From Gemmatimonadota bacterium (GTDB lineage: Bacteria > Gemmatimonadota > Gemmatimonadetes > Gemmatimonadales > Gemmatimonadaceae): a DNA stretch of 53,879 nucleotides. The notes under the pieces are model-generated. The model saw only the letters and a list, made by a program, of their open reading frames with translations, had not been told where the DNA came from and did no database searches. Positions 8,107 to 17,466 of the stretch are shown here, one piece after another. Made by a program: the position numbers and the translations under genes. Numbering within the stretch: the first letter of the stretch is position 1; each line of letters opens with the position of its first letter. The DNA lies in the NCBI GenBank assembly GCA_003155795.1, contig PMEM01000060.1, positions 79,066 through 132,944 on the forward strand. Direction: 5' to 3'.

Positions 8107-9051
8107 GTGCGCGCCTTCGCGGCTCTAGCCCTCAGCGTCTTTTGCATCGCATGGTCCGCACCGCTCGTTCGATGGGCCGACGTACCAGGTGTCACCTCGG
8201 CGTTCTATCGCGCACTCGTCGCGGCTGTAGTGCTCGTCCCATACTGGCTCCTCTCTCGCCGTACGAAGATGCCATCCACGAGAGCGACGCTCATCGCCCT
8301 GCTCGGCGGCGCGTTCTTCGCGATGGACTTGGCATTCTTCAATACCGCGGTGCTCAAGACGTCGGCGACCACTGCGATAGTGCTCACCAACAACTCACCG
8401 GTACTCGTCGGCCTCGGAACGTGGCTGCTGTTTCGCGAGCGTCCCAAGCTCACGTTCTGGATCGGTCTGGTGCTCGCGCTCGGCGGATGCGTCGTCATGG
8501 TCGGCGGCGACATGCTGAGACCGGGCGGCGGCGGTGTCGGCATCGGTGACGTGGGCGGCGATCTTCTCGCGGCGGCCGCTTCGGTGTTCTTCGCTGCCTA
8601 TCTGATCACGACGGGACGCGTGCGCGCCAGCATGGATACGATCACCTTCACGACACTCGCCATAATCGGCAGCGTCGTCACGATGTGGGTGGTCTGCCTG
8701 TTGATGAAAGCGCCGCTGGTCGGATTCAAGGCGTCGGCATGGCCATCCCTCATCGCGCTCGGGCTCGTGACGCAGGTCACGGGATACCTTGGAGTCACGT
8801 ACGCGCTCGGTCGTCTGCCGACGACGGCAGCGTCGGTGGGCCTGCTTGGCGTCGCGCCGGTCACCGCACTTCTCGATGTCCTGTTCCTCGGCGAGCCGCT
8901 CTCACCGGCGCAGATCATTGGCGGCATACTGGTGCTCGCGGGAATCTTCACGGTCAACCGCCGTACCAAAGCGCTCGCGGATTTCCCAGATCGCCAGCGC
9001 GAACAGCGCACTGCACAAAGCTGCCACACCAGTGATCTGACACCGACGTAA
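8107..9051 (+). CDS. EamA/DMT-family transporter
   Basis: 314 residues from a GTG, with ten hydrophobic spans in two EamA halves: the first begins LALSVFCIAWSAPLVRWADV, the second near residue 155 (GGDLLAAAASVFFAAYLI). Conserved features include the AFYRAL turn after helix 1-2 and the LGEPLSPAQIIGG motif before the last helix. These proteins export drugs or metabolites through the inner membrane; substrate unknown. The frame is open upstream: a CTG at 8053, preceded by GGAG at the right distance, would add an 18-residue polar N-terminus (TSTTSQAESAATQRKAR) of the kind usual in this family, so the true start may be non-canonical. Regulated by the divergent CGNR protein, I infer. Confidence 0.9.
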   Translation: MRAFAALALSVFCIAWSAPLVRWADVPGVTSAFYRALVAAVVLVPYWLLSRRTKMPSTRATLIALLGGAFFAMDLAFFNTAVLKTSATTAIVLTNNSPVLVGLGTWLLFRERPKLTFWIGLVLALGGCVVMVGGDMLRPGGGGVGIGDVGGDLLAAAASVFFAAYLITTGRVRASMDTITFTTLAIIGSVVTMWVVCLLMKAPLVGFKASAWPSLIALGLVTQVTGYLGVTYALGRLPTTAASVGLLGVAPVTALLDVLFLGEPLSPAQIIGGILVLAGIFTVNRRTKALADFPDRQREQRTAQSCHTSDLTPT

Positions 9052-9172
9052 CACTCCCGGTGTGGAATCCGCGTCCGGACTGGTACGGACGCGTGACATT
9101 TTCGTTGCCATGAAATGATCAACAGCTCCCAACTTCCGTGGATCACATCTGCGAGAGGGAGGGAGAGAAATC

Positions 9173-12118
9173 ATGTTTCGTTCTTTCGTTCATTCATGGC
9201 GTAATGGCAAGGCGATGCAGCGCGAGTTTGCCGGCTCTGCATCCAGCTCTGCATCCGTTTCTACAAGTCGATGGTATGTTGCGCTGCCGGCGGTGCTCGC
9301 CGCGATCGCAACTGTCGCGCTCAGCACACAGCTTGGTGCGCAACAGCCGGACGTAGTGATTGCAGGCCGCATCGCGGACAGCGCAGCGTTCGCCGTTCCG
9401 GGCGCAATCGTGCACGTACGCGGCACGCGATTGGGCGCCATCACGGACGCGAACGGGCGCTACCGTATCGCTCACGTCCCCGCAGGAGCGGAGACAATCG
9501 TCATTCATGCGCTGGGCTACGCGCCGGACTCTGTGCTCGTGTCGCTGGCTGCCGCCGGTTCGGCGATCCGCGACATCGTGCTGCGTCCAGCGGCGCAGCG
9601 GCTCTCGCAAGTCATCGTGCGAACATCACCGCGTCTGGCCGAGACGAAGGCAGCAGCTCTCGCGAGGCAGCGCAATGCCAGCAACATCGTCTCCGTACTG
9701 TCCGGCGACGAGATTCGCTCGCTCCCCAACTTCAACGCCGCCGAGGCTGCGGGGCGCATCCCTGGTGTCTCACTCGAGCGCGATGAGGGCGAAGGAAAGT
9801 TCGTGCAGGTACGCGGAACGGAACCGCGACTGTCCAACGTAACGGTGGACGGTGTGCACGTTCCCGGGACGGAGGCGGATCGCATCCCCAAGCTTGACGA
9901 TGTGCCCTCTGACCTCCTGGGTGCCATTGAAGTCTCCAAGACGCTCTCGGCCGACATGGATGCGGACGCGATTGGTGGCACGGTGAACCTCGTCACGAAG
10001 ACGCCGGAAGGTCCACCCCACGGTTACATAGCAGGACAGTACGGGCAAATCGATCTGCACTCGCGTAGCACGTATCAGGGTAGTCTCACCTACGGCGGGC
10101 GGTTCGGCGAGGACGGGAAGCTCGGCCTGCTCATCGGCGGATCGGCGGATCGGAACAACCGTAGCATCGATGATGTCGAGCCGGCGTGGGGAGTCTACAG
10201 CACGCCGAGCAACGGCAGCGTCTCGGCGCCGAACGAGTGGAGCTTGCGTGATTACCTGTATCAGCGCGAGCGGTACGGCGTGGGCGGTGATCTGGATTAT
10301 CGCTTCGACGCACGCAACCAGGTGTATGTGAAAGGGCTCTGGAGTCTCTTCAAGAACTACGGTACGCGCTGGGTCTACGACATCTCGGGCGACGCGAGTC
10401 CAGCGACTTCCACGAGTGGGACAATCGCGGGTGCAGGGCTCCAGCGTCAATCGCAGTTCCGCACTCCCAAGGAGCAGCTGTGGGCGGGGTCAGCTGGAGG
10501 TAAGCACGAGATCGGCGCCTGGACAGTTGACTATGCCTTCGACTTCGCGGGCACGAGGCAGCTCGACAGGAACTACCGCTCGTCCAACTTCGACTACACC
10601 GGTCCGGACCTCACGGTTGGTTATACTGCTGCTGACCACACGTATCCGAAGTACCAGTATCAGAGTGCATCCGACGCGGCGGCTGCAGCAAACCCGGCGA
10701 ACTATACGCTAAGCAACTATTCGCTGAGTGATCATCTCACTACCGGACGTGATCTCGGTGGAGCTGCGAACGCGCTTCTCCAGTACGAGGCGGGAGGATT
10801 CGCGAGTCAGCTCAAGCTTGGTGTGCGGTATCGCAACGAGCGAAAGGACTTCACGAACGAACAGCAGCAATTCAGCAGCACTGGCTCGACCCCGCTCGCC
10901 CTCTCGGCCGTTCAGGGAAGCTTCACCGATCCGAGCTTCTATCAGCAACTGGCGAGCGGTTATTCGCTTGGCCCCGTGGCGGACAACAGCGCGGTGAACG
11001 CTTACGAGGACGCGCACCCATCGCTGTTCAATCAGACCAGGGATCCTGTCAAGGACTCGCTCGGGAGCTTCGCCGGTTCGGAGCGAGTTACCGCCGCTTA
11101 CGTCATGAACACAACCGATGTGGGCGCGCTGCGCGTCAACCTCGGGCTCCGGGTGGAGGCTACCAATGCCAGCTATCGCGGGCACGCGCTCTCGACCGCA
11201 ACCGACACCGCCGGAAACCCGATTGGAGTAGCGGTGCTGCAGAACGTGCGCGGTACCAGGGACTACACCGACCTGTTTCCGAGCGTGCAGCTTCGCTACT
11301 CCGTGAATCCGGAGACGAATGTGCGTCTTGCGGTGACGCGCGGCATAGCGCGGCCGAACTATCCCGACCTCGCGCCGAATCAGTCGGGAACGATCTGCAG
11401 TACATGTGCGAACCAGCCGGATCTCAGCGGCTTCACCACAGGAAATCCAGACCTGAAGGCGCAGCATGCATGGAACTATGATCTGCTGGCCGAACATTAC
11501 CTGAGCAGCGTGGGAGTGATCTCGGGGGGCGTGTTCTACAAGAGCCTGAGCGATGTCATTCTCACGCGGCGATTCACGTACACCGGACCAGGACCGTTCA
11601 ACGGCTACATCGGGACCGCGCCCGAGAACGGCGGCGGAGGTTGGCTCGCTGGTGCCGAGGCGGCCTGGACGCAGCGATTCGTATTTCTTCCGGGTGTGCT
11701 CGCCGGTCTTGGCATCGACGCCAACTACACGCACACCAACTCGCGTGTACTCGTCGATCCAGAGTCCGGGAGACAGGCGCCGCTACTACGCCAGTCGCCC
11801 AACATCGCCAACGCGTACGGCACGTACGACAAGGGGCAGTTCTCGGTGCGGCTCGGCTGGACATACAACGGCGCGATGATCAACGCATACGGAGACGGCA
11901 CGCCGACTGCCAACGGCGACAACTACTTCTATCCGCATGGGCAGGTGGACGGTTCCGCCATCTACAATCTGACCCGCGCCACGCAGATCCAGTTCCAGGT
12001 GCTCAATATCAATAATGCCGTCTTCGGATTCTATCAGGGCACGCCGGGGCACGAATTCAACTTCCAGCGAGAGTACTATGGACAGACGTACTTTCTGGGA
12101 GCAAAGCTTGGCATCTGA
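9173..12118 (+). CDS. TonB-dependent outer-membrane receptor
   Basis: 981 residues. A long N-terminal leader with a hydrophobic core (ALPAVLAAIATVALSTQLGA, cut near residue 60) leads to a carboxypeptidase-regulatory-like beta domain (VVIAGRIADSAAFAVPGAIV...GRYRIAHVPAG, about 62-140). The plug follows (~165-280; SGDEIRSLPNFNAAEAAGRI, VQVRGTEPRLSNVTVDGVHV, IGGTVNLVTKTP). The remaining ~700 residues are an alternating Tyr-rich beta-barrel ending TYFLGAKLGI. This matches the TonB receptor group that takes up oligosaccharides, peptides or siderophores. No SusD, no ABC importer or regulator is adjacent, so the substrate is open. AGGGAGGGAGAG precedes the ATG. Transcribed alone. Confidence 0.93.
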   Translation: MFRSFVHSWRNGKAMQREFAGSASSSASVSTSRWYVALPAVLAAIATVALSTQLGAQQPDVVIAGRIADSAAFAVPGAIVHVRGTRLGAITDANGRYRIAHVPAGAETIVIHALGYAPDSVLVSLAAAGSAIRDIVLRPAAQRLSQVIVRTSPRLAETKAAALARQRNASNIVSVLSGDEIRSLPNFNAAEAAGRIPGVSLERDEGEGKFVQVRGTEPRLSNVTVDGVHVPGTEADRIPKLDDVPSDLLGAIEVSKTLSADMDADAIGGTVNLVTKTPEGPPHGYIAGQYGQIDLHSRSTYQGSLTYGGRFGEDGKLGLLIGGSADRNNRSIDDVEPAWGVYSTPSNGSVSAPNEWSLRDYLYQRERYGVGGDLDYRFDARNQVYVKGLWSLFKNYGTRWVYDISGDASPATSTSGTIAGAGLQRQSQFRTPKEQLWAGSAGGKHEIGAWTVDYAFDFAGTRQLDRNYRSSNFDYTGPDLTVGYTAADHTYPKYQYQSASDAAAAANPANYTLSNYSLSDHLTTGRDLGGAANALLQYEAGGFASQLKLGVRYRNERKDFTNEQQQFSSTGSTPLALSAVQGSFTDPSFYQQLASGYSLGPVADNSAVNAYEDAHPSLFNQTRDPVKDSLGSFAGSERVTAAYVMNTTDVGALRVNLGLRVEATNASYRGHALSTATDTAGNPIGVAVLQNVRGTRDYTDLFPSVQLRYSVNPETNVRLAVTRGIARPNYPDLAPNQSGTICSTCANQPDLSGFTTGNPDLKAQHAWNYDLLAEHYLSSVGVISGGVFYKSLSDVILTRRFTYTGPGPFNGYIGTAPENGGGGWLAGAEAAWTQRFVFLPGVLAGLGIDANYTHTNSRVLVDPESGRQAPLLRQSPNIANAYGTYDKGQFSVRLGWTYNGAMINAYGDGTPTANGDNYFYPHGQVDGSAIYNLTRATQIQFQVLNINNAVFGFYQGTPGHEFNFQREYYGQTYFLGAKLGI

Positions 12119-12202
12119 ACAGTGGGATGGGACCGAGCTATCCAGACTTGCTGCAACTCCTTGCTGTCACCCCGCGGTTCCACGGGAGTCGCAGAATCTA
12201 CC

Positions 12203-13285
12203 TTATAGAGAGGGCGGTTTCGTACCCGGAGGGCTGCTCCTGGCTCCCATCCCGCTCGGCCGAGCCTTCTGTGTTCCGTGCACCTTGTCGATATCCCGCA
12301 TGAAGACCTCCAATCCCAGGTCGGGAAGGGTTCGCGAGTAGCCGGCGACGAGCTGCCTGGCGTACTGGTCCAGCTCGAACTCGAACGGGTCTGCCGGATC
12401 GAGGTCCACTATCTGCATCTCTGCGTCAGCCATCGTCAGTCTCCCAAACCGTATTGAACCGCCGCGGTAATACATGAAATTCTTCGCATCCGCGTCAGGC
12501 GGGACCAATGGCGCCAGCGCCGAGCGATCGGCGGCGGCGCGGAATGTCTGCACAATCTGGTCACCCTCGACGCGTATCTGAATTACGTGTCCTTCGATTG
12601 TCGGAGGAGGTATCACTCTCAATGGATCGATGAGTATGTCGTCTCCACTCACAGTGACTCCGGTCGCCTTGCTTACGTCGAGCAGTTTCTGGAGCGTGAG
12701 GTGAAACACACTCATGAGCGCCCCGCCGTTCAGCCGGAATATCTTCGTCTGCGTCGGATGTATGCGCATCAAACCTTCGGGTGTCGCCGATACCTGCGCA
12801 ACAATATCGAACGGAATGTCCACTCCCTTGTGCAGCTGTCCGGTCATTCGCATCTGGCCGTTTCCGATTGAAACGCTCACGCGCTTGATCGGTGCGCCCT
12901 TATATGCAAAGATGTATTTGTTCATCAACGCGGACAGATCTGACGCATTGAGTCCGACTTCCGCCGAATTGAGGCGGATGATGAACGAATGCTTGTCATC
13001 GAATATGATCGCTCCGCCAGTCTTGCTTCGCATCGTTCCGCGTAGCTGTCGTATTCGTAGGACGACGTTGGGATCGACGTAGAAGTCGACGTTGTGCATC
13101 GAAACCTGAGTCTGGCCGCTTTGGGGAGCCGAATCGACTACGCTTGGCGGTAATGAATCGACGCGTTGAGAAGTATGCGGTTGATCATGTGCGCCGCATC
13201 CTGCAGTCCACGCCATTGCGCATAGAGGCATACTCGTGATCACGGCACGAAATCGCTCTCCACTGAAATTGCGTGCACGAGCCAT
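12203..13285 (-). CDS. Putative lipoprotein of unknown function
   Basis: 360 residues from the ATG at 13285. The N-terminus MARARNFSGERFRAVITSMP runs into a weak hydrophobic stretch ending AWTAGC, a plausible lipobox, so a lipid-anchored periplasmic protein is likely. The body repeats beta-rich segments (VSMHNVDFYVDPNVVLRIRQ, KRVSVSIGNGQMRMTGQL, GHVIQIRVEGDQIVQTFRA) resembling phospholipid-binding DUF2993/LmeA-like domains, but this is only a shape impression. An upstream extension to 13432 is open but reads unlike protein. Convergent with the TonB receptor. No family is securely recognised. Confidence 0.65.
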   Translation of the reverse strand: MARARNFSGERFRAVITSMPLCAMAWTAGCGAHDQPHTSQRVDSLPPSVVDSAPQSGQTQVSMHNVDFYVDPNVVLRIRQLRGTMRSKTGGAIIFDDKHSFIIRLNSAEVGLNASDLSALMNKYIFAYKGAPIKRVSVSIGNGQMRMTGQLHKGVDIPFDIVAQVSATPEGLMRIHPTQTKIFRLNGGALMSVFHLTLQKLLDVSKATGVTVSGDDILIDPLRVIPPPTIEGHVIQIRVEGDQIVQTFRAAADRSALAPLVPPDADAKNFMYYRGGSIRFGRLTMADAEMQIVDLDPADPFEFELDQYARQLVAGYSRTLPDLGLEVFMRDIDKVHGTQKARPSGMGARSSPPGTKPPSL

Positions 13286-13462
13286 GCTGCGCGCGGATGC
13301 AAGGCTTGATCCATCCATGAATGCATAAGCCCGTGCGAGACCGATCATACGGTCAGCGGTACCGGATGGACGGTGAAGGCGACATGATCGGGCCGCCAGC
13401 GGCGACGGGAAAAGGAAAGGCGCGATTGGCATCGCTCCCTTGCTTTAAACCCGCCGTGTTTG

Positions 13463-13906
13463 CTAGGTGGCCTTCTTCATCTGCCGCACAATGTCGAGGT
13501 TGGTCGTCGCGCCGCTGCGCTGCCTCTCGATCATCGCGCGAGTCTGCGCCGGAAGATTCTTCTTGAGCGCACTATCGTACGCCTTGATGGCGTGGTCTTC
13601 GCCTCGTGCACACTCCGTCAGAATCCCCTCATCGTCGCCACCGGTAACTGCGGCTTTAAGATCAAGCCAGCTGCGGTGTACGGCGCCCGCAACGGTTCCG
13701 CTCTTTTGGGGAGCGCCACCCAGATTTCGGACCTCTGCAGCCAACTCTTCGCTCGCCTTCTCAATTTCAGCGGCACGAGTCAAAAAAACCGTCTTTACGC
13801 GTGGATCCGTCACAGAATCCGCTGCGGTACGAAAACCCTGCACGCCATTGTTGCAGGTTTCGATCAGACTGTTGAGAACTGAGATGGTTTCCTTGTTTGT
13901 CGTCAT
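13463..13906 (-). CDS. DUF2383 / PA2169-family ferritin-like four-helix protein
   Basis: 147 residues, all helical. The start MTTNKETISVLNSLIETCNN and the following GFRTAADSVTD match the DUF2383 domain (PA2169 family), a ferritin-like four-helix bundle found in stress-linked proteins. Glu residues in helices (RAAEIEKASEELAAEVRNLG, ECARGEDHAIKAYDSALKK) are spaced as possible metal ligands. Function in the family is not established. The frame is open upstream to 14173, but residues before MTTNK are non-protein-like; an ATG at 13933 is an alternative start. Divergent from the aldehyde dehydrogenase. Confidence 0.85.
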   Translation of the reverse strand: MTTNKETISVLNSLIETCNNGVQGFRTAADSVTDPRVKTVFLTRAAEIEKASEELAAEVRNLGGAPQKSGTVAGAVHRSWLDLKAAVTGGDDEGILTECARGEDHAIKAYDSALKKNLPAQTRAMIERQRSGATTNLDIVRQMKKAT

Positions 13907-14174
13907 ATCGATTATCGATTGAGTGTTGATCATGCGCGGCGGTTCCACGCATCGTGGATGCCGGGCGTAACCGATAAAGCAGCATTCGTGCCCGAATCGG
14001 GCGCAGTCATCGAAACGCAAACCCCCGGATTCGCAACGCGCTCCGGCAGTGATTCTTGCTGCGTCCGCTCGACCCGAAACCGCGATATGTTTCAAGTACA
14101 GATACGGAATTCGGCGACAACGCCGGATGGCCAGTAGTCGCCGAAGCGCGATTGCACAAATCCTCGTGATCACA

Positions 14175-15623
14175 ATGCCACAGTCTCTTCCGCACTATCA
14201 ACTCTTTGCCCCAGGCACGAAGACCAAAGCTGGCGACGCTACGGTCTTCTCACCATACGATCGATCTCCGATTGCGACTTTCGCAATCGCGGACGATTCG
14301 GTAATCGAGAAAGCACTCTCAACTGCCTCCGCACTGTTCAAGGATAAGTCGCGCTGGCTGGAGCCTGCCGAGCGTATCGCGATTCTTCGCAAAGTCGCCG
14401 ACCGGATCGACGACGATGTGGAACAGCTCGCAATGACGATCGCGCTGGAAGGCGGTAAGCCGCTGGTCGATGCGCGAGCCGAAACCATTCGCGCGGCCGA
14501 TTCCGTGCGAGCCTGCATCGACGTTCTGCGCACGCAGCACGGCAGTGAAATCCCGATGCGGCTCAACGCATCGTCGTCACATCACATGGCGTACACCACG
14601 CTTGAGCCCGGCGGACCGGTCGTCGCGATCAGCGCGTTCAATCATCCGCTCAATCTGATAGTGCATCAGGTCGCTACGGCGATCGCGGCGGGATGTCCTG
14701 TCATTGCGAAGCCCGCAGAACGAACTCCGATGTCATGCTTCGAGTTCGCGAAGATGTTGCACGACGCGGGGTTGCCGGATGGATGGTGTCAGGTTGTCGT
14801 TCCAACCGACCATGCGCTGACACAACGCCTCGCGACTGATCCACGCATCGCATTCGTGACGTTCATTGGAAGTGCCAAGGTCGGCTGGATGTTGCGATCA
14901 AAACTGCCGCCGGGTACTCACTGCTCGCTCGAACATGGCGGCTCTGCGCCGGTAATCGTTGCGGAAGACGCTGACATCGAGAAGATGCTGCCGACGCTGG
15001 TGAAAGGGTCGTTCTATCACGCGGGTCAGGTGTGCGTGTCGATTCAGCGAATCTTTGCTCACCGCTCGATCGCAAAACAGCTCGCTGATAAACTCGCCGG
15101 GAGCATCCGGAAACTTCGCGTGGGTGATCCGACGCTTGCTGATACAGATGTTGGTCCACTCATCGCGCCATCGGAAGTAAATCGTATTGAGCAATGGGTC
15201 GCCGAGGCGAAGAGCGAGGGCGCCAAGGTGCTGTGCGGCGGCAAGCGCATTTCAGACACGTGTTACGAGTGCACCCTGCTGTACGATCCGCCAGCCGATG
15301 CGAAAGTCAGCACACTCGAAGTCTTCGGACCGGTGGTGTGCGTGTATCCATACGATGACATGGACGAGGCAATCGATCGTGCGAACGCTTTGCCGTTTTC
15401 GTTCCAGTCTGCAATCTGTACACGTTCACTCGACACTGCTCTTCGTGCATTCCGCAGGCTCGATGCAACAGCCGTGATGGTCAACGAGAGTACGACATTT
15501 CGCGTGGACTGGATGCCCTTCTCCGGTCGCCGTACTTCAGGGCTCGGCGTCGGCGGGATCGGTTACTCGATGCGCGACATGCAAGCGGAGAAGTTGCTCG
15601 TTATAAAGTCAGACGAGCTTTGA
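14175..15623 (+). CDS. NAD(P)-dependent aldehyde dehydrogenase family protein
   Basis: 482 residues, the normal length for the family. The N-terminal Rossmann part has the conserved AISAFNHPLNL loop and PVIAKPAERTP (Lys binding the cofactor), TFIGSAKVG (nucleotide binding), LEHGGSAP (general-base Glu; usually LELGG) and the catalytic cysteine at residue 287 in HAGQVCVSIQR. The C-terminal EVFGPVVCVYPYD and the MPFSGRRTSGLGVGG motif are intact. It oxidises an aldehyde to the acid; the substrate is uncertain, though the sequence resembles the lactaldehyde/glyceraldehyde branch. The region 14049-14174 is open but precedes any sensible start. Ends against a palindromic repeat. Confidence 0.93.
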   Translation: MPQSLPHYQLFAPGTKTKAGDATVFSPYDRSPIATFAIADDSVIEKALSTASALFKDKSRWLEPAERIAILRKVADRIDDDVEQLAMTIALEGGKPLVDARAETIRAADSVRACIDVLRTQHGSEIPMRLNASSSHHMAYTTLEPGGPVVAISAFNHPLNLIVHQVATAIAAGCPVIAKPAERTPMSCFEFAKMLHDAGLPDGWCQVVVPTDHALTQRLATDPRIAFVTFIGSAKVGWMLRSKLPPGTHCSLEHGGSAPVIVAEDADIEKMLPTLVKGSFYHAGQVCVSIQRIFAHRSIAKQLADKLAGSIRKLRVGDPTLADTDVGPLIAPSEVNRIEQWVAEAKSEGAKVLCGGKRISDTCYECTLLYDPPADAKVSTLEVFGPVVCVYPYDDMDEAIDRANALPFSFQSAICTRSLDTALRAFRRLDATAVMVNESTTFRVDWMPFSGRRTSGLGVGGIGYSMRDMQAEKLLVIKSDEL

Positions 15624-15624
15624 T

Positions 15625-15671
15625 GTCATCCCCGCTCGCCTTCGACCAACTCCCGCGCTCGCGGGAATGAC
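15625..15671. repeat. Palindromic intergenic repeat, short form
   Basis: GTCATCCCCGC at 15625-15635 and GCGGGAATGAC at 15661-15671 are inverted copies around 25 bp. The same arms occur at 41.9, 45.1 and 46.7 kb, so this belongs to a dispersed repeat family. It starts 2 bases after the dehydrogenase stop codon and may act as a transcript end. Confidence 0.65.
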
Positions 15672-15686
15672 GGTGTTCGATTCGCG

Positions 15687-15911
15687 TTAGTGCGCTGTTG
15701 TCGCTGGCGCGGCCGGTGCGGTCGGTGCTTCGGCAGGCTGAATCACCGTCGAGCGCTCATTCGGCGACATGGGGTTCATCGGGTCGTGCCATTGTGTGAC
15801 GTGGAGGAAGTAGAGGAATCCCCACGTGGCCAGGGTCAGCAACAGAACGGAGCCAACTCCAACCAATCCACCGTGCGGGCCTGTCAGTTTTTCTTTGTTT
15901 TCAGCGGGCAT
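15687..15911 (-). CDS. Small single-span membrane protein
   Basis: 74 residues: a polar start MPAENKEKLTGPHGG, one hydrophobic span about 16-37 (LVGVGSVLLLTLATWGFLYF), then a Pro/Ala-rich tail (PAEAPTAPAAPA). It would sit in the inner membrane with a disordered tail outside. No family recognised. A TAAATT hexamer ends six bases before the ATG and there is no good Shine-Dalgarno, so the transcript may be leaderless. Confidence 0.6.
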   Translation of the reverse strand: MPAENKEKLTGPHGGLVGVGSVLLLTLATWGFLYFLHVTQWHDPMNPMSPNERSTVIQPAEAPTAPAAPATTAH

Positions 15912-15917
15912 CCTACA

Positions 15918-15923
15918 AATTTA
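15918..15923 (-). promoter_or_regulatory. -10-like hexamer for small membrane protein
   Basis: TAAATT on the minus strand, six bases before the ATG at 15911. Confidence 0.4.
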
Positions 15924-15976
15924 CTGCTTCCGGAACCGCGATCACAAGCGCGCGACGGACTCGCTCACCCGAAATA

Positions 15977-17338
15977 TCACTTTCCTGATATGTCCAGCCG
16001 CCCGTTTGTCATGTCGATCCGGACCGTACCACCTCGTCCGACGTCTGCGCCAAGCGTCCCATCAAGCTTGAAAATCGTCGGGTAGTTCGCCTCGTACAGG
16101 AAAATTCGCTCGAACGACAGTGGCGTGGTGCCGAGGAACAGCTTCACCTCGGGGATCACTATCCCCGTTTCGACCTTGGTGCCGCCGAAGCCCCGAATGG
16201 TTCGTCGCTCGGCGGCTCTCCAGTGAGCGCCGCTCTTTCGCGCCATTCCGGGTGTGCCGAAGGTCTCGCCGGCGCCCGTATCCAGCAGCAGGTGGATCGC
16301 GGACCCGTTTTTTGAAAGCAGCGTGGCGATCGGGACCCCAAACCATGCAAGGTTGCGGGGGTGGCTGTCGTCGATCGTACGTAGCGAGGGCTTGCGGATG
16401 ATTACCTGACCATCTTCGTCGTCGATGGTCAGGTCCAGTTTGCGGATGACATCAAACCCGATGACCCCGTCTATCGGGACCGGTGGCATTCCACTCTCCG
16501 ACTCCCGGATCTGCAGTTCCAGGTCGCTGACAATCATCGCTGGCGCATTGGTGACAGTGACATGACCCAACTTCAGCGAGCGAACGATCGCGGATCTCGT
16601 GGAGACGCGCCCGACCGCGCTGACCATTTCCAGCGTATCGGTACCCAAGCCGACGACGTTTGCTGCATCGGCCACGCTGTTGGTGAGAATCGTGATACTG
16701 GTCCCGGTATCGAGCCAGAAATGGCGCTTGACACCATTCACGCTCACGGGGATGATTGCGACCCCGGTAACCGAGCGCGTGAGCGGCAGCTCGGAGATCG
16801 TGTCTGCGAACGCGATGCTGGTGGACACGTTTTTAAACGCAGGCGCCCAGCTCTCGACGCCGGCAGCGTCGCGTTTTTCGCGATCCGCCGAGGCCACGTA
16901 GGTCGCCAGCCGTGCCCAGTCGCCCTCAGAGCTGAGAATTGCTCCGTAAGTGATTCGCGCCGCCGATCGAACCTGTGAATCCTTTGCGCCGAGGATGGTG
17001 CGGACCGTCGAATCAGCCTCTGTGTCCCGGCCGTTCATGAAAGCGTCGATTGCGTCTGCAAGCGTACGCTGCTCGCTGGACTCCGCGGCTATCCATGCCG
17101 CTTGAAGGTTCGCGTCCGCGAGAGCATCCCAGTAGGTACCGTAAAAGCGGATAGCGGGTCGAGGAGCGTGCCGCTCGTCCGGGTGATCGGCCTTGATCGC
17201 GGGGCGAGCGGTAATGACGAGCGGGCGTGGCGGGACGCACGCGGCAAGCAGAAGCAATGCCACGGCACCCATTGCCAGTGACGGCTTGATTCGCTTTTCC
17301 GGGTATCGCTCCGCACACTGATTCCACTGTTCAGCCAT
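15977..17338 (-). CDS. Lipoprotein with two retropepsin-like aspartyl protease repeats
   Basis: 453 residues from the ATG at 17338. The leader IKPSLAMGAVALLLLAAC is a clear lipobox, placing it in the periplasm or outer membrane. A helical region (~60-170) may hold TPR-like helices. Two aspartyl-protease-like domains follow, each with the catalytic triad sequence: FWLDTGTS (about 215) and LLLDTGAG (about 345), with partner motifs IDGVIGFDVI and LDGTLGADVG. A duplicated retropepsin fold of this kind is common in Gemmatimonadota and Bacteroidota; peptide substrates are unknown. Both DTG motifs are intact, so it should be able to form an active pair within one chain. Confidence 0.88.
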   Translation of the reverse strand: MAEQWNQCAERYPEKRIKPSLAMGAVALLLLAACVPPRPLVITARPAIKADHPDERHAPRPAIRFYGTYWDALADANLQAAWIAAESSEQRTLADAIDAFMNGRDTEADSTVRTILGAKDSQVRSAARITYGAILSSEGDWARLATYVASADREKRDAAGVESWAPAFKNVSTSIAFADTISELPLTRSVTGVAIIPVSVNGVKRHFWLDTGTSITILTNSVADAANVVGLGTDTLEMVSAVGRVSTRSAIVRSLKLGHVTVTNAPAMIVSDLELQIRESESGMPPVPIDGVIGFDVIRKLDLTIDDEDGQVIIRKPSLRTIDDSHPRNLAWFGVPIATLLSKNGSAIHLLLDTGAGETFGTPGMARKSGAHWRAAERRTIRGFGGTKVETGIVIPEVKLFLGTTPLSFERIFLYEANYPTIFKLDGTLGADVGRGGTVRIDMTNGRLDISGK

Positions 17339-17391
17339 GGCTCTCGAGTTCACACGAATCCAATATGCACTGTCCAACGTACTTCGCCATT

Positions 17392-17440
17392 GTAAACGTT
17401 ACGGGTATATGTTTGACACCGGAAACGTCGTTTACGTTTC
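17392..17440 (+). promoter_or_regulatory. Nested inverted repeats upstream of cytochrome b gene
   Basis: GTAAACG (17392-17398) pairs with CGTTTAC (17429-17435), and GAAACG (17422-17427) pairs with CGTTTC (17435-17440). TTGACA lies between at 17413-17418 and would serve as a -35. The repeated AAACGT core suggests binding by a regulator of the redox pair downstream or of the divergent protease. Confidence 0.4.
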
Positions 17441-17466
17441 GAGGCTGAGCGACTGGAGGACTGTTC

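Noticed and set aside
12119..12202. Terminator after the TonB receptor
   Set aside because: No convincing stem with T-tract was found in the gap.
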